A stretch of DNA of 44,318 bases from Tolypocladium sp. Sup5 PDA-1. Lineage: Eukaryota; Ascomycota; Sordariomycetes; Hypocreales; Ophiocordycipitaceae. The DNA lies in the NCBI GenBank assembly GCA_000750105.3, contig JPHH03000111.1, forward strand, positions 1 through 44,318, written 5' to 3'. Position numbers and translations under genes: made by a program. Position 1 is the stretch's first letter. Every line of letters starts with the position of its first letter. Under the pieces are notes generated by a model. It was not told the DNA's origin, did not search any database, and saw only the letters and a list, made by a program, of their open reading frames with translations. Shown piece after piece: positions 10,051-20,817 of this stretch.

Positions 10051-11467
10051 ATGACCTTCGAGGCCGAACTCCAAAAAGTGGATGAAGTACGGATATGCCT
10101 GACAACAAACCCAGAGTTGGCCACGGTACAAGCCGTTTCCCTGATAAAGATCATTGACCTCGTAAGGGAAGGAGAAATGGAACGACGAACATACTGTCAA
10201 GCGACACGGAGCAGGCGGAAGGGGGTTCGTACCCTCTTGTTGACCATTTACCAACGTCTTGGGGTCGAAGTTCTTTTTCTGTGCAGCATCGCATTGTCTA
10301 TCACCAAGTTGTCGGAGATCAAGAAGGACGACATCAATTTCATTTCAAAACTAGGACACTGGAGACGCACGGCCCAGATCGCCAGGAGCATCTGCAACCT
10401 TGCCAAGCAGCACTTTGCGTCGTATCATGACGTGCTTTCACAGCCAGGTACGGTATCAAGCATCGCTCCTCAAGATAGTTGCTTATTTGATGTCTAGCTA
10501 TTACAGGCATCGGCGAGTGCACCAAGCTAACAAAACGAGGGCCATATTTCGGAAATAGCCCCGCCAAACGCGTCTGCGCGAATTCAACCGCGATTGGACA
10601 GGAGTTGTCCCAAGTTATCATGGCGTTCGGGATCTCGCACCGACCAGAGAGACAGACGCCGAAGCGGTTGATGACGACAGCGACGATAGCGACGGCAGTG
10701 ACGAGGAAGAGTCAGCTGAAAGCTCAGAAAGAGTGCAAGCTGCCGACAAGAAGGTCCTTCGTCTTGGCCAGAATCGTCGATCAAGGTTGGCGTCCGCGTG
10801 CCTGGTGTTTGTGGCGGCTCTCTTCATCGTCGCGAACCACGAATTTGTGCAGGCTTCCTGTGCTGTCACTTTCTGTGCTTCGCCAGTCGCTGTCTTGGCG
10901 CAGGCCATTGATGTGATGCCGAGATGTGTTGAAGCTGGAAGGAAGTTACCTGAATCTCTCACCGTCCGCGCTTCGACGTCAAGCATGTCGGCGGAGAGCC
11001 GCTCAGGAGAGCCCATGTTTGAAGCTCCGAGAAAACTTTCTTTACCTGTAAGCGAGACCTGTTTGCTTTCAAGTGTTCGACGATGCGATACACAGCCGCC
11101 ATGGGTATGCTTCCTTCTATATAGCAAGACTGCCGGCGGTTTGCGCCTCTCCAGTTGCTACGCACGTATGAATCCGAAGCCGGCTGGGGACGATTTAATT
11201 CTACGCCAGGCAGACCATTCCCGGGCATCCTCGGCACGAACTGGCCGTGACTGTGGCGCCGTGGTCCTGCTCCTCACAGGAGGGGGTCGCGACTGTAGTC
11301 ACGGCGAAGGGACAGTCCGCACGGTTCTTGTTCCTGATCGCGCGGGGCCGCTTTCTCGCTCTCGAGGCTATGGTCGACGCAACGGCATTGTAGTGCGATG
11401 GAGGTTCCTGTGCCCTTTCCCGAAGGCCACACGCGTGCGTTGTCGATTTGCAAAGAACGGGCTGTGA
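10051..11467 (+). CDS. Possible two-exon hypothetical protein
   Basis: An exon from ATG 10051 (MTFEAELQKVDEVRICL, later KLSEIKKDDINFISKLGHW and ICNLAKQHFASYHDVLSQPG) reads like a helical protein. A possible intron at 10453-10558 (donor GTATCA, GCTAAC branch near 10526, acceptor AATAG) joins it to a frame with an acidic stretch (DDDSDDSDGSDEEESAESSE), a basic segment and a hydrophobic segment (SACLVFVAALFIVANHEF), open to 11467. A competing splice (10448-10506) enters another frame that ends without such features. Translation could start at ATG 9964 instead. I do not recognise the family, and the last 150 residues look less protein-like, so the 3' end may be wrong. Confidence 0.35.
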
Positions 11468-14237
11468 TATAAGAGCTGGCTCGAGGGGGTGGTGGGGCGA
11501 TGCAGCAACAATATTGCGTCTTGATTGGGGCAGGCCCGGATTCAAGATTTGGCGGGTCGTGCGCCGATGAGTCTAGGCTCGCCCGTTTCGGGTTTTCGTG
11601 ATTTTTGACCCGAAGCATGCTTGGCTGGCATCCGCAATGCGTTGCAGGCGATTATCAACAACATGATCGCCCTACCGTGGCTCAAGTCCAGGAAGGAGCG
11701 CTCTCCGGCAGCGGCGTATTGTCGCGTAAGGTACATCTAGAATTGCTCCGTCCGGTAGGTGTCGCAGGTTGACGCTGCGCTGGCCACTTCCGGACAGCCT
11801 CGAGTCGTGGCACGTGACTATGAAGTCATTAGGCCAAGTACTGTAAGACACTTGCCGCCAGGAATAGAGGTGACACTGGCTAGGAATGTACAGTACGAGC
11901 CAGCCTCATGGCCCCAGATAACGACAGAAATAAGAGTACCATCCGTATAACTCACCTCCAGATGTTGAAGGCGAAACAGCAGTAGTACGGACCGAGAGGG
12001 ATAAGCTCATAGCGCCTACGACCTTCGCCGCTCTTGCACCATCAAGCTTTCTGGCCATCACTGTAGTGCGCAATTATGGGAGAAACTACACGGCACCCTG
12101 CTCACGAAACATCCAGCCCCTCCTGCCCACAGGAGTCCAGCCTGTAAGAATATTCCCACGCAAAGCATCTCAACGCGTTGTGTAATCACCACTGCTGTCA
12201 GGCAAAGGTAGCTTTTCAACGCGGACCTTGTGGTCACAGTCCAATAACTTCCTGTCCTCCAGTCTTGCCCCGCCCGAGTTTATGATTAAGGTGACAAATC
12301 CGAAATACAAGCTTTAGATAAGTTTTACATGTCACTTTCCCGCTGAAGGCGTGTGGCCGAGGGACTTTCTGCGGCCATAGGTAATACATGTGTTTGGTAT
12401 ATGGTGCCTGAGTGGTGCACACCACAATCTCGCAACCGTTCCCTACCCGGGCTGAGCCCTCGATTTGAAAGGGAGTACTAAAATTCGAACCGGCAAGATA
12501 ACAAGGTGATTGAAGCCTCCCAGTGCCACTAGAGCAAACCTACTGATGCTGAGCTCCTTACCCACTTATACGGCTCTAAAGAGAGCACCACAACCAACCA
12601 GCAACCCCCCAAGGGGCGTTAACAACGCCATGGTGGCCAACACACAATCATGGTCTATTCCCTCTGCGCAGCATTGCACAACAATCTGGTAACACGCACA
12701 GGGTGGCCGCTAAACATAAATCCGTCGATATTTGAGCTCCTGTCCCTACTTCTGCAAGTGTTGCATGTCTTGGTTTTGGTGAACTCCGGATGGGGGGCTA
12801 CGCGCGTGTTGAAGCCCACTATCGTCACTGTGTAGTTCTCCCTACACATGTATCCGTCGTAAGCCTAGCACGGCTTTAGTTTGGCTACCTCGTAGCGGAA
12901 AGTGTAGTACCCTGTGAGAGCATATGGTTGAAACGGTCTTGCATATGGTGTAAGGCCGTGTTGTTTCTGCATGTATTGTTCCCGTTAGTCGAGATCTCGT
13001 AAATATACGAAGATGTTAGCTTTAAATCGTACCTTACTCGTGACATAGCGAATAGCACGTAATATGGGTGGGAAGGGTTGTATATAAGGCTGGTTAGTAG
13101 AAGAAGACGCGGTGAGAGAGTTGGTCTCGGATGGTGAAAAGTAGAGCAGGAATGATTTGGCCGAGGATGAACTAGGTGAGCAACGTTCGCATGTCTTGTT
13201 AAAGGACGAAGAGGAAAGATATATAAAAGAGCTCGGGGAAGGTGGCAAGATGGGGTATACTTATAGACAAGAACAGCGAGGACTGCACGTGCAGCCCTCG
13301 TTTCCGGACGCGGATTTCCTATCGTATGCCCGGACTTGGACTTTAAATTTAAATCCCCCTATCCCCATTTATCTAGTCGTACCATTTACTATCGGACTCC
13401 TTCGCGAGGCTTTATTCGTGATTTGAACGCTCGGTGAGCTGGTTTACTGCGGCATGCCCCTATTAGAGTCTCATCGTGTAGCCCTACGTCTTAAGACCAC
13501 GAAGGAGTCTTTGCTCTTGCTAGCATCGCCCTTGATTCAGACCGGCTTTCTCTGTCATATTGCCAGTCACGGCCTTTAGCAAGTCTTCACCCTGTACCCA
13601 TTCGAACGCGGTCACATCTTGGAAACAATCTCAGGATCACGAAGGCGGCTACGCGAGCGAGCCCCAGGGCACAGGGGCAAACGTCGGACATGGAATCTCC
13701 CTTATTCGACAGGACGGCTAATTGCTCTTGCCATTCGTTCACGCCCGACATTCGACACGGGATACTGATTGCCGTAGCGATTAGGCAGATCAGGACCAGA
13801 TTGTATAAAGGCTAACCCATCCCTGCCCTGAAGTTGTTCCTATGTTCTCCTTTTATCTACTCTTCCATCTTCCGTTACCATTGTACCTGTGATCGTCCAG
13901 CGGCTCCGATACTTACACATATTCCTTTACTATAAAGTTCATCTTAAGCCGTTACCATTGCTCGCGCGCCTTTTCAAGCTCCCGCCCTCGAACCCGTGGG
14001 ATTTCACTCCCGTCAGCAACACGGCCTAACAGTGGGTTATATTATTATTCCGTGGCTTAGGTCTCGTTCCGCCACCCCTTCTCCTCCACTCGTTTCAACC
14101 TTCCGCTCAAGTATGGTAGGCTAATGTAATATTGCTGCGATTTCATTCTCTCGACACCATAAAGTATTTTCCAGACGAGCCGTGGCCAAGCAAGGAGAGC
14201 TATTCGTAATAAAATTAAGAGGCGGACAGTGGCCCTT
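11468..14237. other. Long intergenic stretch without a supported gene
   Basis: Many short frames occur on both strands, but none has family resemblance or convincing splice partners. Base composition becomes more AT-rich towards 13.8-14.2 kb. I see no terminal repeats that would define a mobile element. Confidence 0.45.
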
Positions 14238-14752
14238 CTAGGCTTTCTTGGGGGCGTCGCCGTCCGACTTTGCAGCTCGCTTTTTTTGGACCGATTTCTT
14301 TAGCGACATGCCGCTCGAGGACGACCCGTTCAGTTCATTCGCGCTTTTATCCTTTACCTTGGTTCCATCATCGCCGTCTTCATATACACTAGCGGCAATG
14401 TCCTCGTCGTCGGGCAGTTCTTGCTCTGGCAGTTGTAACTTCAAGGCTGTCCAAAACTGCCACCAGACGCTGCGGACAGGAGCGGAAAAGTTTGCAGTCA
14501 GGTACGTTGTGCAATAGAGTGACCCTCGGGCTGGGTGGCTGAAGACTTGTTACTCGAAAGTTATCGGGGTGTGGCTTGCTTCGAAGCATATGCCGCATTA
14601 GACTAATTTGTCCGGCGCTGGTTGACCTGAGGCGTCGCTCACCTGTGGGAGGCATCGCCATGCAGGAGTGTTGTAAAGCATTTGTCACTTATACGCCCTT
14701 GGGTGTGGGAATTCCCAGGACACATGCTTTCCGGGGTGGAGGTCCAATACAT
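14238..14752 (-). CDS. Small two-exon protein of unknown family
   Basis: Exons 14752-14643 and 14469-14238 on the minus strand encode 113 aa. The 173-bp intron has donor GTGAGC and acceptor CCGCAG; it is long for this window but joins two good coding frames: KCFTTLLHGDASH with SVWWQFWTALKLQLPEQELP. The protein starts MYWTSTPESMCPG at an ATG preceded directly by an in-frame TGA. It has a Trp-rich amphipathic centre, then an acidic stretch (DDEDIAASVYEDGDD), and ends Ser- and Lys-rich (SSSSGMSLKKSVQKKRA), which suggests a disordered, possibly nuclear-directed tail. I do not recognise it. It could also be the last part of a larger decayed gene, because the region upstream was not resolved. Confidence 0.5.
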
Positions 14753-15776
14753 TCACCCGACATCCTGGGAAGATAAGGCGTGTTTTTCGGGGCAAGTGCA
14801 TAGTCACCTTATTAACTTGTCGACTTATAGTCGTTCTAATCTATGCACATTGCGAAGGTTAAGAAATGGATATTTATCTAGACATTATCGAAGGCAATAA
14901 ATAGATAACGGAGCACAGGATCGCTGCGGACCTATAGCGTCGGAAAATATATAAGTGTACCCCTGTGAGGTGCTTCTCCTGTGAAGCCGCGCAGGCAGCT
15001 ATAAGCGCTTCTACTCTGGATCTGCCCTATAGCGAGGCGATTTATTAACAATCGTCTGCACTATGTGGAGTTCTAGTCAAACGTACTTTGGGGCAAAATA
15101 AGGATATCTAGATATAGAAAGCCCGCCTCCTGCTAGCCGGGATGAGCGTACTGTACCCGGTCGCCGTAATGGCCGAGAGTATGCTGCGTAGGGCGCTAGA
15201 CTAGGCAGATAGGTGATGGCCGATGCTATCGTTAAGCTACTGCTCGTAACCGAGGGCGTCGAAGCCGGTTTTCCCACGGGGTTTTTCCAGTATCGTGACG
15301 TGAGGGGCGTTGCATAGTAGTCTTAAAAATAGGAAGCACGTGAAGTTATGTCTATATTCGTTCCTTAAAGGTGTGAGCTTCGCTCTATATGTAAACGTCC
15401 GCGGAAACGGCTATAAATGTTTGTTGCTATGCGAGGGCAAATAGGTCTTTGATTACTGACTGCGTGTAAAGCAGCGAGTGGTTAAAGAATCGCTATTATC
15501 GTGAATGCGCGCGAGGTGTAAAGCAGCATAAAGGCACTGCTCAAACGTGTGCGATACGCCTTAAAGAAAGTCGATGCTAGACGCGTGTTATTATGCTAAC
15601 TCTATGCTGCATTCCTCGTTTCATATGCAGGTCTTGTTAGGTGATTGGTTCCTCCTTATCCTCTTTATCCCGCCCGTTAAGTGTGGTAAGTTACTTCTCT
15701 AACCTACTCATCGCCATGCCTCTCTAGTCACTGGTATCTATAGCCCGTCTCTCTATTTAATTCCTATGATCCATCG
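14753..15776. other. Intergenic between the 113-aa gene and the methyltransferase
   Basis: No gene is supported. The stretch is fairly AT-rich with many stops. A short minus-strand frame near 15077-15277 has no recognisable features. Confidence 0.45.
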
Positions 15777-17025
15777 CTAAGTCGCACGCCCCGCCGACTT
15801 CTGCGTATACTAAAAGTAATAGTTAAAGTACCGGTGAACGTTGGGATCCTCCAGTGCCTTGCGCGCCATGGCTAGGTCCACCTGCACCTCGGCGGGATCT
15901 AGCCCCAGCGCCTCAAACGGCCGCCCCGCAAACATCGAGATGAACTGAAGCACCGCTGTCTTCTAGTATAGGCCGATGAGACGCATCGTCTTGTCCTTGG
16001 CCCACACGCCGATGGGCACCTTGAGCACCTTGTAGTAGATGTTGGTGAAGCCCGCGTCGCGTAGGAGGGGCTCGAGACGCGCCGCGATAGTGGTGCTCAT
16101 GCCGAACTTCTGGTAGGCCTCCTCGGCCGTCTGGTAGAGCTTCTTGAAGGGGTCGTCGCCGGGCATGGGGCCGTCGTCGCCGGGCATGGTGCCGTTATCG
16201 TAGCTAGGCATGCCGTGGAGCTCGTGGAACTCGATCCAGCCGCCGGGGCGCAGGCTCCTAGGTTCTCAGTTAGACGGAATGCGGAACGTGCAAGAGGCTA
16301 TCCGAGTGAGGAGTAAGAATAAGAATAAACACCTACTCGTACGCGTAATCTAGGACGAGATCTATGTCCTTGAGGATAAGCGCCATGAAGCGAAAGTGCA
16401 CGAGGTCAACGTTCCTCACGAGCCAGTCCTGCTCGCAGTCGTCGACTAGGAACTCGATATTCGGGGGCACCCACAGCGGCTGAATAGGCGTCAGGTCGAT
16501 ACCGCAGACTCGCGCGCTGGTATACCTATCGCCAACTACAAGAGTCAGCAACCTTCGACGCTCATGAGGTGCTCTATATGAGCCAACCTTCAATTGCCCA
16601 GATGCCTGTCCCAGCGTTAGTGTGAACTCGGCCCGTATCATGAAGGGTCACTGACCCGTCCCCGTCCCGATATCTAGGATAGACTGCGGATTGTCCCCTA
16701 CGGGCGAGTAAAACAGCGTCCCGTTCGTTAGCTCCATGAGCATGGCGTGCTTCATGTCCTCGCGGTCCTGCTCCTGGTCGTCGTTGGGGATCGGGTACCG
16801 CCCATTCTTGAAATAGTGATACCGCCGCCCGCGCTCGTACGTGCACGCGTACACGCTCGACGTGACGCTCGTGGACCCGTCGTTGAAGGGGTCCTCGGTC
16901 AGGTCGAACTCGTCGTCGTCCTCGGCTTAGCTGGCCACCTCAATGGTCGGCGCCTCGGTCGCCACCGTGGAAGACGGGATGGACTGCCGCTGAGGCCTGC
17001 TGGTGTCATGGGGAGGCGGCGCCAT
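15777..17025 (-). pseudogene. LaeA-like SAM-dependent methyltransferase, inactivated by three stops
   Basis: Four exons on the minus strand (17025-16656, 16605-16588, 16535-16337, 16257-15777) rebuild a 355-codon protein. Introns are 50, 52 and 79 bp. The second exon is only 18 bases and completes SAM motif I: DIGTGTG joined to IWAIE, then VGDRYTSARVCGIDLTPIQP. Other family hallmarks are YHYFKNGRYPIPND, NIEFLVDDCEQDW, LRPGGWIEFHELHG and GVWAKDKTMRLIGLY. The family covers LaeA/UMTA-type fungal methyltransferases, either regulators or tailoring enzymes of secondary metabolism. Three in-frame stops occur: TAA at 16929-16927 (codon 33), TAG at 15965-15963 (codon 294, where Gln is expected) and TAG at 15812-15810 (codon 345, where Trp is expected). 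All fit C-to-T or G-to-A changes. A 21-base near-duplication encodes the repeated MPGDD near 16150-16195. The monooxygenase pseudogene lies 702 bp upstream on the same strand. Confidence 0.9.
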
Positions 17026-17727
17026 GTCGAACAAGGGTTATGATGGTCAATCGTGACGAGGTCTGATTGTGTGTCGCGGTCGATGATGGCCGCACAAGGA
17101 CCTGATCAGGCTATTGATGGGGGAGAGAATGGTAGCCCTTGTAAAGTTCTAAGGTCGCGCTCCTCGGCGGAGTGTTAAAACGTGCGTCAGTCTCGTGTCC
17201 CCTTAACGACACAACGCGCTCATTGACTCGGAAAAGGCCATATGGACCAAGTCGTGGATAGTGAACAGTGGAGGAAGAGCGCGCCATCCTCGCCTACGCT
17301 TGATTCGCTGCCTTTCGGGCTGTCATTCGTTGACAAAGAAAAAGAAAAAAAAGTCCCAAGAGGCTCTCTCTCAAACCGATTCCGTTTTCCCGCCGTGCCG
17401 CCCTCTTACAGTCCCCACATCACGGCCTTCTGTGACTCGAGGACCCCCGGACACATGCAGCCTCTAGCATCTGGTACGGGCGGTGCGTTTTAAGAGTTGG
17501 TGTCCGTCAAATGTTGGCCCAGGATCAGATATGCCGCCCCAAAATGACAGGTCACCCATACATTGAGCTAACATGCGAGAGCTTGGCATGTGGTGGCGTT
17601 AGTTTAAAAGACGGGCAACCCGCCGCTACGTGAATGCAACTACTTCTTGCATCTCGGGCTATAATATATATTCCGTAGCGCTAGTAGTGCTTCTAGCCAG
17701 CACTTAGACGCCATCCTCGCCCAAAAC
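17026..17727. other. Spacer between methyltransferase and monooxygenase
   Basis: The spacer separates two co-directional pseudogenes. It would hold the methyltransferase promoter and the monooxygenase 3' end. An A-rich patch (about 17336-17351) occurs, and I see no further gene. Confidence 0.5.
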
Positions 17728-19147
17728 TCAAGCGCTTCTGCCGTGCCCTCGTGTCGCCATGATCATCTTCCGTATCGTTTCTAAATCAAACGACTTCTCC
17801 GCTTCTTGCAGCGACTGCCGCACTGCCTTGGCACCTCCCTCGACGACCTCATCGTTATAGTCCTACATGACCTTCTCCGTGTCGGCGGCCCCGGCGTCGC
17901 GCAGCTGAACCAGCCCATCGACGTAATTGCACACGTCTGTGATGCAATGATGGAACCCTTGCCCGCGGTCTATAGTACGTTCATGCAGCCGTTAGCATCG
18001 TTACAAACACACAAGCATTCACTTGCACCACACTGTGCCGACTTATATATCAGCATGGGGTGCGCGGCGTCGCCCGCGAGCGTCGCCCGCCCGGAGAGGT
18101 TGTCCCACGGCACGGGCACCCAGTACTTCATCTCGTCGATAAAGATGAGGCTCCCTTCTGGTGTCTAGTCTATGGCCGATTGAAATACCCTAGACAGGGC
18201 ACACGTCTTGCTCTTGATGTAGTCGAGCGCCGCCTGGTCCCTCAGGTGGACAGACTCGCCGCGCCATATCTTGACCCAAAACGTCGTCCACGTCGACTTG
18301 TCTTGGGGGTCATTAACCGCCATTGCTATTAGTATTAGTGTTTATTTAGCTTCTCTCGCGATACAGCGCCGGAGGAAGGTCGCCAACTTATAGGAGACGT
18401 ACTGCCGACGGCCCCGACGGAGCTCGTCCCCATCACTAGCGCGGTAACGGGGTGCATCTTCACAATTGCATTCGTCTTATCTTCGTCCCCGTACCTCGTG
18501 ATCCCCGTCGCGAACAGAAACCCAGACCGCTCGACGCGCGCCCGCTCGGCTCCTACTAGCAGCTCCTTCACCTTGGACGACGCCCCATCTACCCCGAGGA
18601 CACTATGGGCCTCAAACGTCTCGCTGTCTCCAAACTCTAGTAGCACCCCGCCCTCAGTCTTGGACAATCGTGATATAGCTTTTTCCCACCGAATATCGAC
18701 GCCGCGCGCGAGTACTCGGCGGAGCGCCTGGCGGCTCACCCGCCTTGCTCCAGGGGTCGCGCTCCTGAACAGGAGCTCCCCTGTGAGCGCATTGAAACAC
18801 GGCAGGTTCTCCACGTCCTCGTTGAATTCTAGATGGGGGTTGCAAAATGCCTGGGGGAGATCAGCGAGGATGTCTTCTGGAAGCAGCTCCGAGAGTTTCG
18901 GCAGGGCCCAGTGGACGAGCATTGTCCAGTCCCGGCCCCGTGTTTCGAGGCCCGGGTCTTTGTCGAAAATGATGGCCCTGAAGCCGTTCTATGCGCGTCA
19001 TGTCAGTTTCGAGAAGGCTTCGTCGCCTTTGGTGGCGCGACGACTCACCTTTTGCAAGCCATGAGCGGCGAGAAGGCCCGTTAGTCCCGCTCCAATGATG
19101 GCTATCGTCGGCGAGTCCGGGGAGTTGGTGGTTATCTTTTGACCCAT
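17728..19147 (-). pseudogene. FAD-dependent monooxygenase, inactivated by two stops and a lost splice donor
   Basis: Four exons on the minus strand (19147-19049, 18988-18403, 18325-18047, 17969-17728) rebuild a 401-codon flavoprotein monooxygenase. The dinucleotide-binding GxGxxG is in AIIGAGLTGLLAAHGLQK, the DG motif in LGVDGASSKVKELL and the second FAD motif in TLAGDAAHPM (about 309-319), followed by YRGQGFHHCITDVCNYVD. Introns 1 and 2 are normal (GTGAGT...TAG; GTACGT...TAG). Intron 3 (18046-17970) begins ATAAGT where phase and family alignment demand GTAAGT, a G-to-A loss of the donor. In-frame TAGs lie at 18167-18165 (codon 282, Trp expected before TPEG) and 17865-17863 (codon 357, Gln expected). 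The likely former role is oxidation of a secondary metabolite with the neighbouring methyltransferase; the substrate is unknown. Confidence 0.9.
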
Positions 19148-20817
19148 GATATATAACTTGCAAAAATGTAAATAGGATCAAGAGAGCATGTATCCCCATC
19201 CACGAATGACATCTCGTGCGTACAAGAGGCGAGAAAACAAGGCCAGGTTCATGATCACGCCCTTCCGCCAGTCCGCCACTACGAGGCCAAACATCGCTCA
19301 CGAGCGCTACCCTGTGTGTCGATCGCATCAGCCCAGGATTCAAAGTAGCGGGCTTGGCGGGCACTTTTCTAAAGCCCTCATGCATGTCCCAGTCGACAAT
19401 GACCTTGAGCGTCCAAACATATCTCGAGGCCTAGTTACGTAATTCCCCGGGTATATCTCGTAGTGTACCAGGGGTTCAGCAGCCAAAGTATGGTTGCGGG
19501 CGTCCTTGGTGCGTTTTGTCAATAGTCTGGAATGATATGTGATATTTGCAGCCACGCGAGGCTGAGGCTGCCAGCCCGTCGTGACAAGCGTCGAGACCAG
19601 CGTTGAGGGGCGTAGGTTAGCCTGCATGGTATGCACTGCGTGGATATGGCGGCGAAACGACACTGTGAAAGCCAGCTCTTCTGCCTGTAACGGCTGTCGC
19701 CAAACTGCACTGGTCTGCGGTGAGCATTTGGGCTGCAGGAATGACCAGGGGCATCGAGTCTACGGCATGTGCGGCCGAGGCCGCGGAAATGGATCGGCAG
19801 GCTCGGATACCCTGGCTTACACCGATCCGACCCTACCCGTCATCAAGACGACTTCCCCGACCACCAATATCATGCGAACTCGGCATCGGTAAACAACACG
19901 TCGCATCCTTGAAGCCAAAAGCATCACTGCGTTCGTTTGGCCCCTGCAAAACGCCGTCCTCTCTTGCATTGTCGACCCTCGTTCCTTGTCCGTTCGTCAA
20001 CCAGCACGCGAGCTGACAAGGATCCCAGGTTGCGGTCAGACGCTGCGGAGCCTTGCCAGGCTGGACATCGATATGTCCACGTTCCATGCCAGACGCCGTC
20101 TTAACGCAGTCATCACTGCAAGACAGTGACGCAGAAGCGTTAGCTGCTCGCCTCCCGCCTGGGTACCCCAGCAGTAATCATAACAGGGCGTATGAGCCTG
20201 TAGTGACCGTGTTGCAGTCGACGCTTCCGTTTTCTGATTTGCTCCAACTTCGGTTTACGTGGCGCCTCCCGGCGTTCACGACTTCACCACGACTGCCGAC
20301 CTGCTTCCCATGACAATACACTGCTATTCCAGGTACAAACCCTGTGCGAGCCCGCATTCGCCAGCCCCTTCACAAGCACCCAACTAGCTACCCTAGAGCT
20401 AGCCAGTCGCCTGTGAGCACTTTCCAGCAGCTGGCACTGCAACTGTCACAGGATCAATTATGTATCTCCTACGGAGTATTTAAACCATTTCAGGCGTGCT
20501 ACAAAAGCTGACGGACCCTAGAAGCGAGATGTCTTCAGCCTGCGGGAGTCCAGCCGCCATACTTCTAGTCCGAGATGCCAAGGATCCTTCGATTCGCCCT
20601 CAGCTCTACGACAGCAGATGCATGTTCTTCAAGACACCATATCTGCTTCGACTGCACTCCTGACACCGATTACGTCACGAGAGACGAGCTAGATGGACAC
20701 CGGAAACTGCGCATCACTAATACTGCACCGTCTACGACTGCACCTTCAATACCTCGTCCAGCGTAGCCAGCATGATGTATCAGAGTGTAATATGTGTACG
20801 GCCACGCTTCGCTTCGC
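19148..20817. other. Intergenic stretch without a supported gene
   Basis: Short frames occur on both strands, but none shows family motifs or plausible splice partners. The region lies 5' of the monooxygenase and 3' of the serine hydrolase pseudogene. Confidence 0.45.

Noticed and set aside
12425..12500. ttcgaacc phrase as a tRNA T-loop
   Set aside because: Neither strand gives a cloverleaf around it.
16640..16655. TGA right after the SAM motif as a further nonsense mutation
   Set aside because: GTCAGT here is an intron donor; splicing to the 18-base exon restores the conserved GTGIWAIE.
18498..19064. 188-aa plus-strand frame
   Set aside because: It is the antisense shadow of the monooxygenase, which has the FAD motifs.
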